From Bacillota bacterium (lineage in GTDB: Bacteria; Bacillota_E; Sulfobacillia; Sulfobacillales; Sulfobacillaceae): 15,217 bases of DNA. Each line of letters begins with the position of its first letter. Within the stretch, counting starts at the first letter, position 1. This document shows positions 1 to 7,576 of the stretch, one piece after another. The stretch lies in NCBI GenBank assembly GCA_021802225.1, contig JAKAAS010000004.1, forward strand, positions 1 through 15,217, written 5' to 3'. The position numbers and the translations under genes are program-made. Under the pieces are notes generated by a model. It was not told the origin of the DNA, did no database searches, and was given only the letters and a program-made list of their open reading frames with translations.

Positions 1-282
1 GGTCATCAGGCCAAAAACGATCCCGACGGGTTTGGATAGGAGTTGGGAGGAGAACTGGCCGAAAGTCTCATTCGGCACCATGCGGCTCATTGTAAAGCTG
101 AGCCCCATTAGTGCAAATGTTACCAGTCCGTCCAGCCACAGGCCCCAGATGCCGTCCCGCCCAGCTGAGGTGACGAGTTCGCGCGGAAAGTAAAAGACAC
201 CCATGGCCATATAGCCCGCGGTGACCATGGTGCCGAACTGCAGTCCCGAAATGCGGGGCAGCCTGTAGTTTTTGTTATTCAT
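1..282 (-). CDS. GerAB-type spore germination permease (partial, N-terminal 94 residues)
   Basis: This is the beginning of the B subunit of a spore germinant receptor, an integral inner-membrane protein of the amino acid/polyamine permease superfamily thought to bind the germinant. The ATG at 282 has a strong Shine-Dalgarno (GGAGGAGG on the minus strand) about 7 bases upstream. The visible residues start MNNKNYRLPRISGLQFGTM and continue with GYMAMGVFYFPRELV, the typical first helix with the YFPRE-like segment of this family, followed by a second hydrophobic helix. The frame stays open to base 1, so about 270 residues of a usual 360-370 residue protein lie outside the window. It is the third gene of an A-C-B operon and starts 16 bases after the C-subunit stop. 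Confidence 0.88.
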   Translation of the reverse strand, partial: MNNKNYRLPRISGLQFGTMVTAGYMAMGVFYFPRELVTSAGRDGIWGLWLDGLVTFALMGLSFTMSRMVPNETFGQFSSQLLSKPVGIVFGLMT

Positions 283-298
283 AAAGACCTCCTCCCGA

Positions 299-1426
299 TT
301 ATTTGGTATTGCCCAGCTTGTAGACGCGCAGATGGACATGGACAATCATGGCGACTTTGGGATATTCCTGATGCCAGTGGGGGAATTTCAAGTAGGTATT
401 GGGATGCTGCCAGTCCAGCATGCGTCCGACCCCCAAAGGATCCACATCTTTGGCTTGGGTGAATTTGAGGAGCTCCAGACATCTCTGGGCTAAAATGACC
501 GACGCTTTGGCCGCAATCGCCGAATTTTCAGCAGGGGTTTCCGTTACTGTTCCCACATTGGCCAGGGTGCTGGTTAAGGTGATCCGGAACGTCGCCTGCA
601 CGGCCCCTTTCACAACGGCCGTGTGCAGGCGGACATGACCATGGATGGAGCGCAGACTGACCTGGTCTTGCGGAATGAACAGAGTCCCCTTATTGCTCAG
701 GCCCCTTAAGAGCCCAAAGTCTTCGGTCTGGGCCGGGGACAGCACACTGACAATCCGGAAATGGCGATACAGGGCGATGCGGTTGATCTCGATTTGCTGG
801 TTGGTAGAATCGATCGTCACATAAGGCAGGCGGGGATCTACTCCGGGAGTCTCGGCGTCTGCGGCAAACTGCCACAGTTTTAGACCCAAGTTGTCGGTCT
901 GGCAATGGGCGCAGCTGAACAGCCCTGAATAATACAGAGTTGGGAACTGAGCCTGGTCTGTTTTAGCCCGCATAACGGTGTTTAGAGGCTGGCCGGTGAC
1001 AAAGATAAAAGGGGTCATGTCCATGGTGCCGATGCGGGTGTGCGCCAACAAGGCCTGTCTGAAGAGCGCAGGTTTCAGATCGCTGGCGACTTCTACAAGC
1101 TGAATTTGCCCCAGATACAGGTCCCGCGGGATTTTTGACTGTGCCTGGGTGAAACATTGGGCGACGCTGCGGCCGACTCCTGAGACGTCGGCGACGGGAC
1201 TGGTTTTGGACAGTGCCTTATGCGCTGAATAGTCAATCAGGGCAGTCGGTGTGGGAAACTGAAAAATTATCTTCAGGGGGTGGGCTTTCGGCCCATTTTC
1301 GAGTCCCAGTGTAAAGATCAGAGTCCGTTCATCCACAGGGCGGTTGTCCCAGCAGCCCGACAGGCTGAGCAGCAGGACGATCATCGCTAAAATCCGGATC
1401 ACAGGGCGCATGACATTAGTCATCAT
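299..1426 (-). CDS. Ger(x)C family spore germination lipoprotein (C subunit)
   Basis: The C subunit of a GerA-type germinant receptor is a lipoprotein anchored on the outer face of the spore inner membrane and needed for receptor function. The 375-residue length is normal. The first 25 residues form a lipoprotein signal peptide: hydrophobic stretch at 9-22, then the lipobox LSGC with the lipidated Cys at about 25, followed by WDNRPVDERTLIFTLGLE, which matches the family's conserved CW(D/N)..E(I/L).. opening. The ATG at 1426 follows GAGAGG by 5 bases; a second ATG directly after it (1423) is equally usable. The start overlaps the end of the A-subunit gene by about 11 bases, which suggests translational coupling. 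The B-subunit gene follows after 16 bases. Confidence 0.9.
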   Translation of the reverse strand: MMTNVMRPVIRILAMIVLLLSLSGCWDNRPVDERTLIFTLGLENGPKAHPLKIIFQFPTPTALIDYSAHKALSKTSPVADVSGVGRSVAQCFTQAQSKIPRDLYLGQIQLVEVASDLKPALFRQALLAHTRIGTMDMTPFIFVTGQPLNTVMRAKTDQAQFPTLYYSGLFSCAHCQTDNLGLKLWQFAADAETPGVDPRLPYVTIDSTNQQIEINRIALYRHFRIVSVLSPAQTEDFGLLRGLSNKGTLFIPQDQVSLRSIHGHVRLHTAVVKGAVQATFRITLTSTLANVGTVTETPAENSAIAAKASVILAQRCLELLKFTQAKDVDPLGVGRMLDWQHPNTYLKFPHWHQEYPKVAMIVHVHLRVYKLGNTK

Positions 1427-3236
1427 CTAACCTCTCTTGCTGTGCGCTGTAGAGTTGGGGGCTCTTCATGGGTTGGGAAAAGTTTTTTGACCATTTGCGC
1501 GGATGCACAGTGCGCAGATAGGTGGGCCGTTTGGTAAAACTGGCTTCGGGAAATTTTAGCCAGGTGTCTTTCAAATCCCGCATACGCATGGGTCCGAAGG
1601 GAGACAGATAGGCAACGCCAAAGTTTTCCAGCATAGCGAGATGGGTTAAAATCATCAGAATGACCAAAACGATGCCGTATAAGCCGAGAATATACGAGGC
1701 AAAGACCAGCACCCAGAAGAGAATCCGCCACGGGGTCGCCATTTCATAGACGGGCGAGGTAAAGAGCCCGAGAGCGGTCAGGGTGATAATAATGATCATG
1801 AGGCTGTCCACGAGGCCGGCTTTGACAATAGCGGTGCCTACCACGATGGCCCCGACTGTCCCGAGGGTCGTGGAAAGAGCTTTGGGGAGGCGGATCGCCG
1901 CTTCTCTCAGCACTTCAATGATGACCCACATGATCACGACTTCCAAAAGCGGCGGGAAGGGGATGTCCACCCGTGAGCCGGCAATGCTCATAATCAGCTT
2001 GAGGGGCAGCAAGTTGGGATCAACCGACACAAACGCCACGTATAAGGGAGGAAGCAGGAGACCAACAAACAGGCCGAACAGGCGGACGAGCCGTTCTAGG
2101 CTGGCAGTCCAGAAGCTGACAGTATAATCATCCGTGGTCTGATAAAAGTCCATGAAGGTGGAGGGCACGGTCAACGCGAATGGTGTGTTGTCCACTAAAA
2201 TCCCCACCTTGCCCTGCAAGAGATCGCGGACGACCAAGTCCACTCTCTCGCTGGACCGCACCTGCGGGAAAAGCGACATGGGGTGCGTGGACAAGAAGAC
2301 CCCCAGTGTGTTGGAATACTGCAATCCGTCAATTTTCGCAGCCCGCAGGCGGCGCTTGACGGCCATGACCAGTTCGGGATTGGTCACCCCTTCGATGTGC
2401 GCCACGATGACCATGGTGTGGGTCAGAGTCCCTATGGTGATCTTGTCAAAATGGAGTTGGGGACTCTTGATGCGCCGCCGCACCAGGTTCATCTGGGTCA
2501 GCACGACCTCGTTGAAGGACTCCTGGGGACCCTTGACCGCACGCTCGGTGCCCGGGCGCTCAATGGCCCTGGCCGGATATTTGACCGTGTCCAGAACCAA
2601 TACCGAGCTGGCCCCTTGGATGAAGACCAGAGTGTTGCCCCCCAGCATTTTTGGCAGCAGTTTGGACCATTTGTTCTCGGCTGTGGCATGTCCCACGGAG
2701 ATAATGGAGTCATGGACATATTGGTGGATCGCGGGTCCTTGGGTGGTCAGCGATTCCGCGTCCTCATAGCGCTGCATGAGGACAATGATGTCCTGGTCGA
2801 TCATCTGGTTGTCCGCCAGACCGTCATTGAATATGAGCACGGCCGGTATGCGCCGGATCCGTCCCAGGAAGAAGCGGCGGATATTGATGTCAGGGGACTG
2901 GCCCACCGTGTTTTTGAGGAAGTTGTAGGCGTCATCCACACTGCCGTTGTAGATGTCCAGGGACTGCGTCGTGTTGCCGTTCTGGCGGACTGTGCGGCTT
3001 AATGTGTCCAACTCTTTGCTGAATGTCTTGGTTTCAGTAATCAGGTCTTGCAGAAGACCGATGTCGGTCCCGGCAATGCCTTCCAGAGTTTCCTGGGCGG
3101 TGGCCATCTGCTCCATCAGCGTCTCGGCCGGGGAGTTGTGTTGAGGGTCCTTATCCAGGGCGTTGGGAATTACAGGCGTCTCCCGCTGGGATGTCTCAGG
3201 ATCCCCGGTGTGCTGGCGGGTCGAAAATGGCCACAT
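1416..3236 (-). CDS. GerA family spore germination protein (A subunit)
   Basis: A subunit of a germinant receptor, with a large soluble cytoplasmic N-terminal part and a C-terminal membrane domain. The ATG at 3236 has AGGAGGAG about 7 bases upstream. Residues 113-345 carry the conserved soluble region (RRFFLGRIRRIPAVLIFNDG, later FNEVVLTQMNLVRRRIKS). Hydrophobic helices lie roughly at 386-404, 430-446, 458-474, 477-495 and 504-531, with the family-typical PFPPLLEVVIMW segment and GVAYLSPFGPMR after the last helix. At 606 residues it is longer than the usual 480-530. The excess is an N-terminal extension of about 85-90 polar residues with a stretch at 40-83 that looks helical or coiled-coil. 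It is the first gene of the operon. The germinant cannot be deduced from sequence. Confidence 0.93.
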   Translation of the reverse strand: MWPFSTRQHTGDPETSQRETPVIPNALDKDPQHNSPAETLMEQMATAQETLEGIAGTDIGLLQDLITETKTFSKELDTLSRTVRQNGNTTQSLDIYNGSVDDAYNFLKNTVGQSPDINIRRFFLGRIRRIPAVLIFNDGLADNQMIDQDIIVLMQRYEDAESLTTQGPAIHQYVHDSIISVGHATAENKWSKLLPKMLGGNTLVFIQGASSVLVLDTVKYPARAIERPGTERAVKGPQESFNEVVLTQMNLVRRRIKSPQLHFDKITIGTLTHTMVIVAHIEGVTNPELVMAVKRRLRAAKIDGLQYSNTLGVFLSTHPMSLFPQVRSSERVDLVVRDLLQGKVGILVDNTPFALTVPSTFMDFYQTTDDYTVSFWTASLERLVRLFGLFVGLLLPPLYVAFVSVDPNLLPLKLIMSIAGSRVDIPFPPLLEVVIMWVIIEVLREAAIRLPKALSTTLGTVGAIVVGTAIVKAGLVDSLMIIIITLTALGLFTSPVYEMATPWRILFWVLVFASYILGLYGIVLVILMILTHLAMLENFGVAYLSPFGPMRMRDLKDTWLKFPEASFTKRPTYLRTVHPRKWSKNFSQPMKSPQLYSAQQERLDDD

Positions 3237-3292
3237 GGCAGGGCTCCTCCTACAAAAATTCCTCGGCCTTTTCCTGGCCTTTGCTTCTCTGG

Positions 3293-3299
3293 TACAATG
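3293..3299. promoter_or_regulatory. Overlapping opposite-strand -10 elements between gerA and holA
   Basis: The plus strand reads TACAATG. TACAAT is a good vegetative -10 for holA. On the minus strand the same bases read CATTGTA, which fits the CATnnTA -10 consensus of the forespore factor sigma-G that usually drives gerA operons. Predicted starts would give a leader of about 40 bases to the GTG of holA and about 50 bases to gerA. Neither -35 is convincing: on the minus strand a GAATA lies 20 bases away, slightly too far, and on the plus strand only a TTTTCC-like stretch is present. This is inference from short motifs. Confidence 0.35.
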
Positions 3300-3344
3300 T
3301 GGCCACTATGGATGGGGTTTATTCACGGGAAGAAGGGGCGGCTA

Positions 3345-4316
3345 GTGGATATCCTGGAGGGAATGGCCCTCATGGAGCGGGGCACGCTGGACTCCGGCTA
3401 TTACCTGGTGGGAGAGCGCCAGTTTTGGGCCAAGCGCTGGCTGGACGGCGTGCGGCGGCGGTTTTTGGGGGAGGGGTGGGCGGACGGCTACGTGACGCTG
3501 GAGGCCGTAGCGCAGTGGGGAGAACTGGACCTGGCCCTGCGCACTACGGGATTTTTCAGCCAGCGCCGCATTGTGGTGGCGAAAGATGCAGCCTGGCCGA
3601 AAAGGGAAGACAGCCTGCAGTCATACCTCAGCCATGCTGACCCGGAGGCGCTGCTGATCATCTGGGATAAGAAGGGGTCCGCCGCCCTCTCAAAAATTTT
3701 TGGCCCGCACCGGCAAATTGACTTGAAGCCGCTGGCTCCAGCGGTGTTCCGGAAGTTTGTGGGGCAGGAGGCCAAAAAGCGGCAGGTGCGGCTCACGCCG
3801 GACGGGGTGGAAATGCTGGGGGAGATGCTGACCCACGAGGAGCAGCAAATTCTTTATGAGTTGGACAAGATGGCCTTGTATGACCCTACCCGGACTTGGG
3901 ATGAGCAGGCGGTGGGGGAGTTCTCCTCCCCGCTTCCCCATGATACCCAGCTGTGGCGGCTGACTGACCCCTTAGCGCAGAGGCAGGGGCCTCAGGTGCT
4001 CAAACAGGCGCAGGATCTATTGAAAGAGGGGAAAGCCCCCCTGCTGATTTTTATCGTGGCCGTCAGGCACTTGATTCAGCTCAACCGGGCACTGGCGGCA
4101 CGCCGCCAAGGCCAGTCCCTCCAAGACTTTGCGGGCCAGGAAGGACTGAAGGAATTTCCGGCCAAAAAGCTCTGGCAATACAGTCAATACTGGTCCCCAG
4201 AGGACCTGTCCAAACTGTTGGAGCGTGCGGCTTTTATTGACCGGGCACTGAAAACGGGGTATGGCGATCCCGAAACCTGGGTGGTCAGCTACCTCGCCTT
4301 GCTGGGACGGTCATGA
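3345..4316 (+). CDS. holA: DNA polymerase III delta subunit (clamp loader)
   Basis: Delta subunit of the clamp loader, which opens the beta sliding clamp and loads it on DNA. The frame is open from 3048, but I choose the GTG at 3345: GAAGGGG lies 6 bases upstream, and the product then begins VDILEGMALMERGTLDSGYYLVGE, matching the family opening in which a short helix precedes Y.L.GE. ATGs at 3297 and 3312 are alternatives; the first overlaps a candidate -10. The 323 residues are close to the usual 330-345. The central part resembles the AAA+-like region (LIIWDKKG, FVGQEAKKR), and the C-terminal helical domain includes LLIFIVAVRHLIQLNRA and an AAFIDRALKTGYGDPE segment typical of HolA. The holA-rpsT adjacency is conserved in Bacillota. 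The gene is convergent with rpsT. Confidence 0.85.
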   Translation: MDILEGMALMERGTLDSGYYLVGERQFWAKRWLDGVRRRFLGEGWADGYVTLEAVAQWGELDLALRTTGFFSQRRIVVAKDAAWPKREDSLQSYLSHADPEALLIIWDKKGSAALSKIFGPHRQIDLKPLAPAVFRKFVGQEAKKRQVRLTPDGVEMLGEMLTHEEQQILYELDKMALYDPTRTWDEQAVGEFSSPLPHDTQLWRLTDPLAQRQGPQVLKQAQDLLKEGKAPLLIFIVAVRHLIQLNRALAARRQGQSLQDFAGQEGLKEFPAKKLWQYSQYWSPEDLSKLLERAAFIDRALKTGYGDPETWVVSYLALLGRS

Positions 4317-4323
4317 AGAAGAA

Positions 4324-4349
4324 AAAAACCCCGAACCGGCGGGGTTTTT
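4324..4349. terminator. Bidirectional Rho-independent terminator between holA and rpsT
   Basis: A perfect 10-bp inverted repeat, AAAAACCCCG / CGGGGTTTTT, encloses the 6-base loop AACCGG. The A and T tracts at the two ends provide a U-run on either strand. It lies 8 bases after the holA stop and 5 bases after the rpsT stop on the opposite strand, so it can end both convergent transcripts. Confidence 0.92.
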
Positions 4350-4353
4350 CCTA

Positions 4354-4629
4354 TTAGGCTGAAACTGATCGGGTTTTATTCAAACGCTGCGTCAGCCGGG
4401 ATTTCTTCCGGGCGGCGGTGTTGCGGTGAATTGCCCCTTTTTGAGCGGCCCGATCCAGGCGCCCATAGCAAAACCGAAGTGCCGTTTGTGCTGTTTCAAT
4501 ATCATTGCGGTTCAAGGCATCCTCAAACCGACGCACCGCCGTGCGAACCATCGTTTTACGGATCTTATTGCGGAGCGTTCGCACCTGTGTTTGCTTGATG
4601 CGTTTTTTCGCAGACTTAATATTAGCCAC
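4354..4629 (-). CDS. rpsT: 30S ribosomal protein S20
   Basis: Small, very basic primary-binding protein of the 30S subunit that contacts 16S rRNA. The 91-residue product begins (V)ANIKSAKKRIKQTQ, the conserved S20 opening, and continues with RTLRNKIRKTMVRT and a C-terminal HRNTAARKKSRLTQ block, also diagnostic. The frame extends upstream to 4785, but the GTG at 4629 is the start: AGGAGG lies about 7 bases upstream and the sequence matches the family from this codon. It is monocistronic, with its own promoter at 4651-4679 and the shared terminator at 4324-4349. Confidence 0.96.
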   Translation of the reverse strand: MANIKSAKKRIKQTQVRTLRNKIRKTMVRTAVRRFEDALNRNDIETAQTALRFCYGRLDRAAQKGAIHRNTAARKKSRLTQRLNKTRSVSA

Positions 4630-4650
4630 GGTTATACCTCCTGACGTTTG

Positions 4651-4679
4651 ATTATAGCATGGCCCCATTCCTGGGTAAA
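4651..4679 (-). promoter_or_regulatory. Vegetative (sigma-A type) promoter of rpsT
   Basis: On the minus strand, TTTACC (-35, 4674-4679), a 17-base spacer and a perfect TATAAT (-10, 4651-4656) preceded by TG, making an extended -10 (TGCTATAAT). It sits about 22 bases before the GTG start of rpsT, a short leader consistent with strong growth-related expression. Confidence 0.8.
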
Positions 4680-4769
4680 GCGAGAAATGATAAATGTTAT
4701 GCGCTCTGGCCAATTTTTTAGACGGCAGGCGATGGGACAGGGCAGAACAGACAGGGAATGAGGAGAGTG

Positions 4770-4797
4770 GTATATTCTCCATCATTTACCATACACA
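4770..4797 (+). promoter_or_regulatory. Putative sigma-E promoter of spoIIP
   Basis: GTATATT (4770-4776), 13 bases, then CATACACA (4790-4797). This closely matches the mother-cell sigma-E consensus, -35 (G/T)(A/C)ATATT and -10 CATACA(n)T with a spacer of about 14. In Bacillus subtilis spoIIP is under sigma-E control, so the match is biologically expected. The predicted start is about 18 bases before the ATG, and the Shine-Dalgarno GGAGGGAGG lies within this leader. Confidence 0.65.
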
Positions 4798-4822
4798 TGG
4801 GGTATAGGAAAGGAGGGAGGCC

Positions 4823-6073
4823 ATGCACCGGCCATCTCGCTGGCGTCGTCCGGCCATTATCTGGATAAGGCGGGCCAAAACCGCCAGGAAGCCCCGGAGC
4901 TCGAACCGCTGGAAGGCTGGCCTTCCTCTTGCGGGCAGTCCCCATAAAGATCCGTTCCGGCCATTCCTCCCCAAGCGGTTCCCGTGGACAAGTCTAGGCC
5001 TGTACGGGCTGGTGCTCGGCATGGCGGCCTTGGTGTTTATCAAGGTGCCGGCGCGCACGGGAACTGCCGTGCCGGTCACGGGCACAATTGGGGTGCCCCG
5101 GCAAGCCTCGTCCTGGCTGGACCGGAGCCTGCACGGCTGGCAGGGAGATTCATCCTCTTTTCTGAGCTGGCTCGCTGACGGTGTGCCTCTGTCCCGCCTG
5201 TCCACAGCACCCCGGCAAAGAGCATGGCCGGTGCGCGCCATTATTATGACGGCTCTGGCCGACATTTCCGGGGTCCGACTCACGAGTTTAACCGGAATTT
5301 TGCGCATGGAAATTCCCGCGCTGGCACAGACCCCGGTGGTGGTGCCTGCCAAGTCCCAGCCCAAGGTTTTGCCGAGGATCAAAGAGCAGGACGCGGTGCA
5401 GCCCGGACTGCCCGGCGATCACGAAAGAATCTGGGCTGAATTGGGGGCGAAACCGATCGTAGGCATCTATCAAACGCACAGCCACGAGTCTTTCTGGCCG
5501 TCCCTGCCAAAGAACTCACCGACGGCCTACTCGACCGACTGGTCGCAAACCGTTGTGCAGGTGGGGTGGTGGCTGGCCCAAGATTTGCACACCGACGGCG
5601 TGCCTGTGGTGCAGTCCCGGGTCGACAACATGTCACAAGGCCTGCTGCCCAGCTACAATGAATCGTACCATACGGCCAGGCGTCTCTTGCGCTGGTACCC
5701 CAGCGTGCACATTCTCCTGGACATCCACCGCAGCGAAAAACCGCTGGACGAGACAACGACCCGGGTGCACGGGGTATCCACGGCCCGCATTCTTTTAATT
5801 GTGGGCAGCAACAAATTGCTCCCCAATCCGTACTGGCATCAAAATCTGGAGCTGGCCATCCATGTGGCGCACCACCTGGCGGCGATTGCTCCAGGCATTC
5901 TGGAAGGGGACGGCATTGATATGGTGCCTTACCGCTACAATCAGCAGCTGGCGCCTGGCGATATTCTCATTGAGGTGGGGGGACAATACAATACTCTAGC
6001 CCAGGAACGCTATGCGGTGAACGACCTGGCCCGCGCCCTAGCTGTGGTGGTGCGGGACAAACAGTATCCCTGA
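4823..6073 (+). CDS. spoIIP: Stage II sporulation protein P (SpoIIP, septal peptidoglycan hydrolase)
   Basis: SpoIIP is a membrane-anchored amidase/endopeptidase that acts with SpoIID and SpoIIM to degrade septal peptidoglycan and drive engulfment of the forespore. The 416-residue product starts at the ATG at 4823 behind GGAGGGAGG. Residues 1-54 are strongly basic, 55-74 form one transmembrane anchor, and about 75-205 is a variable linker. The catalytic SpoIIP domain starts near 211. Its signatures are VGIYQTHSHESFWP (His219, His221, Glu222), LLDIHRS (Asp300, His302) and LIEVGGQYNTLAQE (Glu384); these match the family's zinc-site region. Length is normal, though the basic tail before the anchor is long. 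In Bacillus, gpr lies between rpsT and spoIIP; it is absent here. Confidence 0.93.
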   Translation: MHRPSRWRRPAIIWIRRAKTARKPRSSNRWKAGLPLAGSPHKDPFRPFLPKRFPWTSLGLYGLVLGMAALVFIKVPARTGTAVPVTGTIGVPRQASSWLDRSLHGWQGDSSSFLSWLADGVPLSRLSTAPRQRAWPVRAIIMTALADISGVRLTSLTGILRMEIPALAQTPVVVPAKSQPKVLPRIKEQDAVQPGLPGDHERIWAELGAKPIVGIYQTHSHESFWPSLPKNSPTAYSTDWSQTVVQVGWWLAQDLHTDGVPVVQSRVDNMSQGLLPSYNESYHTARRLLRWYPSVHILLDIHRSEKPLDETTTRVHGVSTARILLIVGSNKLLPNPYWHQNLELAIHVAHHLAAIAPGILEGDGIDMVPYRYNQQLAPGDILIEVGGQYNTLAQERYAVNDLARALAVVVRDKQYP

Positions 6074-6101
6074 CAGGTGGTTCCGGGGAGCCTTATGGGG
6101 A

Positions 6102-6110
6102 TGATACAAT
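6102..6110 (+). promoter_or_regulatory. Possible extended -10 promoter for the nucleoside hydrolase gene
   Basis: TGATACAAT forms an extended -10 (TG, one base, TACAAT) about 35 bases before the ATG. The -35 region (near 6081-6087) is poor. It lies 28 bases after the spoIIP stop, so the hydrolase could be expressed independently of spoIIP. Confidence 0.4.
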
Positions 6111-6145
6111 GAGTTATCTTCAGACAGCGGAACGAGGCGACGATA

Positions 6146-7096
6146 ATGAGTAAAGTCCCGGTGGTTATGGATGTGGACACGGGTATTGACGACGCGCTGG
6201 CCCTGCTCTACGCCCTGGCATCCGACCGGCTGGATGTGCTGGGGGTGACGACTTGCTTTGGGAACGGCGATATTGCCACCACCACCCGCAATACTTTGGC
6301 TATCGTGGAAATGGCTGCCAGGGAAGCGCCGGTGTTTCAGGGCGCTTCCCATCCTCTTGTAGGACAGTGGGAGGCATCAGCTGAAGCGTTTCACGGGCCA
6401 GACGGAATGGGAGGGCATGCGGTTTTGCATCCTCATCTCCGCCCGCAGACCATGGGTGCGGTCCCCTACCTGCAGTCTGTCACCGCACAGTATTCTGGGC
6501 AGATTGTGCTTGTGGCCACAGCCCGCCTGACGAATATTGCGGCCGCCCTGATAGCCGACCCGGGACTGGCCCGGAGGGTCAGCCGCGCGGTGATCATGGG
6601 CGGGGCGGCATTTGTCGGGGGCAATGTGACCCCAGTGGCCGAGGCGAATATCTGGGGCGACCCCGAAGCCGCATGGGTCGTGTTCCATTCGGGCATGCCC
6701 ATCACGATGGTGGGACTCGATGTCACCATGCAGGCCCGCATCTCCGACACCATGCTGGCGACACTGGACCCCGGCAGGCCCTATTCAGAGACCATCCGCA
6801 ATGCGGTGGACTTTTATCTGGCGGCGTATAATCCAGGCGAGCCCAAGGGGCTGAGGACAGCGCCCTTGCATGACCCGCTGGCAGTGGCGGTTGCAGAGGA
6901 CCCTCTGATGTGCCGCACAGAGCCTTATGCGGTGGAGATTGAACTGCAGGGGACGCTGACCCGGGGGATGACGGTGGCGGACCGCCGGGAGTGGATGGCG
7001 CCCCGACCCAACGCTGACGTGGCGGTGGAAGTGGACGCTCGGCGCTTTCTCAAGACATGCGGGCAGCGGATCGGATTTTCGGCGGGAGACAGGTGA
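6146..7096 (+). CDS. Nucleoside hydrolase (inosine-uridine preferring family)
   Basis: Nucleoside hydrolases cleave the N-glycosidic bond of ribonucleosides to give a free base and ribose, using a tightly bound calcium ion. The 316-residue product has the full signature. The N-terminal calcium motif is DVDTGIDDALAL (Asp9, Asp11, Asp15, Asp16). A central EANIWGDPEAA (around 166-176) supplies the ribose-binding Asn, and LHDPLAVA near 241 carries the second calcium-ligand Asp (about 243). The conserved GPLTN segment appears as ARLTNIA (about 126-132), a small deviation. The ATG at 6146 is preceded by a weak GAGGCG. The sequence cannot separate purine- from pyrimidine-specific enzymes. It is convergent with the ASCH gene, only 12 bases apart. 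Confidence 0.92.
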   Translation: MSKVPVVMDVDTGIDDALALLYALASDRLDVLGVTTCFGNGDIATTTRNTLAIVEMAAREAPVFQGASHPLVGQWEASAEAFHGPDGMGGHAVLHPHLRPQTMGAVPYLQSVTAQYSGQIVLVATARLTNIAAALIADPGLARRVSRAVIMGGAAFVGGNVTPVAEANIWGDPEAAWVVFHSGMPITMVGLDVTMQARISDTMLATLDPGRPYSETIRNAVDFYLAAYNPGEPKGLRTAPLHDPLAVAVAEDPLMCRTEPYAVEIELQGTLTRGMTVADRREWMAPRPNADVAVEVDARRFLKTCGQRIGFSAGDR

Positions 7097-7108
7097 TGCT
7101 CAGATTCG

Positions 7109-7576
7109 CTACCTGAAAGATGAGGTGCGCTCCAACTCCGCAAGGAGGGACTGCTGGGTTGCCAGGGAGAGCCTGACCCATATCACGGCACCCTTAGGGT
7201 GTTCGTAAACCACTGGCTGCAAGAGCCGGCAAGGGCTGGCCATCACCCACGCAAACGTCTGGGGATAGGGCAGGGACTCGGGCACAAAGTGCAGCGATCC
7301 CCGTTCCCGGTAGGCCAGTCCATACGTCTTTTCAGTGAGGGGCCCGGTGGCGCCAGTGACAGTGCAGACGCCCAGGATTTTGCCGGAGCCAGCTGCAATG
7401 ATGGCGATGGGGCCCCGTATGTGGGTGGGGCCTCCCCGGATTTCCCAAGTTTTGTGGCCGGACAGGATCATCTCAGCCCATGGCGGGCGGATGATCAGTC
7501 CCCGGCTGGGCAGCATGGCCTTCGGCGCGGGAGGGCCGTATCCCTGACAGACGCTTGGGCGGCGCTCTATATTCAT
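7109..7576 (-). CDS. ASCH domain protein
   Basis: ASCH proteins are small beta-barrel proteins related to PUA domains and are thought to bind RNA or nucleotides; the exact role here is unknown. The signature is in RGLIIRPPWAEMILSGHKTWEIR-like residues 25-47 (G..KT.E.R core at 40-47), followed by a barrel-type strand pattern (IAIIAAGSGKILGVCTV). The 155-residue length is typical. The ATG at 7576 overlaps the fdhD stop as ATGA, implying translational coupling. The domain itself begins near residue 25, so Met21 (codon at 7516-7514, weak GAAGG upstream) is an alternative start giving 135 residues. It is the second gene of an fdhD operon. Confidence 0.75.
   Translation of the reverse strand: MNIERRPSVCQGYGPPAPKAMLPSRGLIIRPPWAEMILSGHKTWEIRGGPTHIRGPIAIIAAGSGKILGVCTVTGATGPLTEKTYGLAYRERGSLHFVPESLPYPQTFAWVMASPCRLLQPVVYEHPKGAVIWVRLSLATQQSLLAELERTSSFR

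Noticed and set aside
1783..3002. Long plus-strand open frames (1783-2127, 2152-2769, 2283-3002) opposite the gerA gene
   Set aside because: They are antisense to a well-supported coding gene, mirror its codon pattern, have no recognisable domain and no ribosome site. High GC makes such shadows common.
3048..3344. Upstream extension of the holA frame from 3048
   Set aside because: It runs antisense through the 5' end of gerA. Family alignment starts near 3345 and a Shine-Dalgarno supports that GTG.
4630..4785. N-terminal extension of rpsT to 4785
   Set aside because: S20 homology begins at the GTG at 4629, which has AGGAGG and a close extended -10 promoter; the extension crosses that promoter.
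4786..5382. Minus-strand 198-codon frame opposite spoIIP
   Set aside because: It is the shadow of the SpoIIP coding frame, with no family resemblance.
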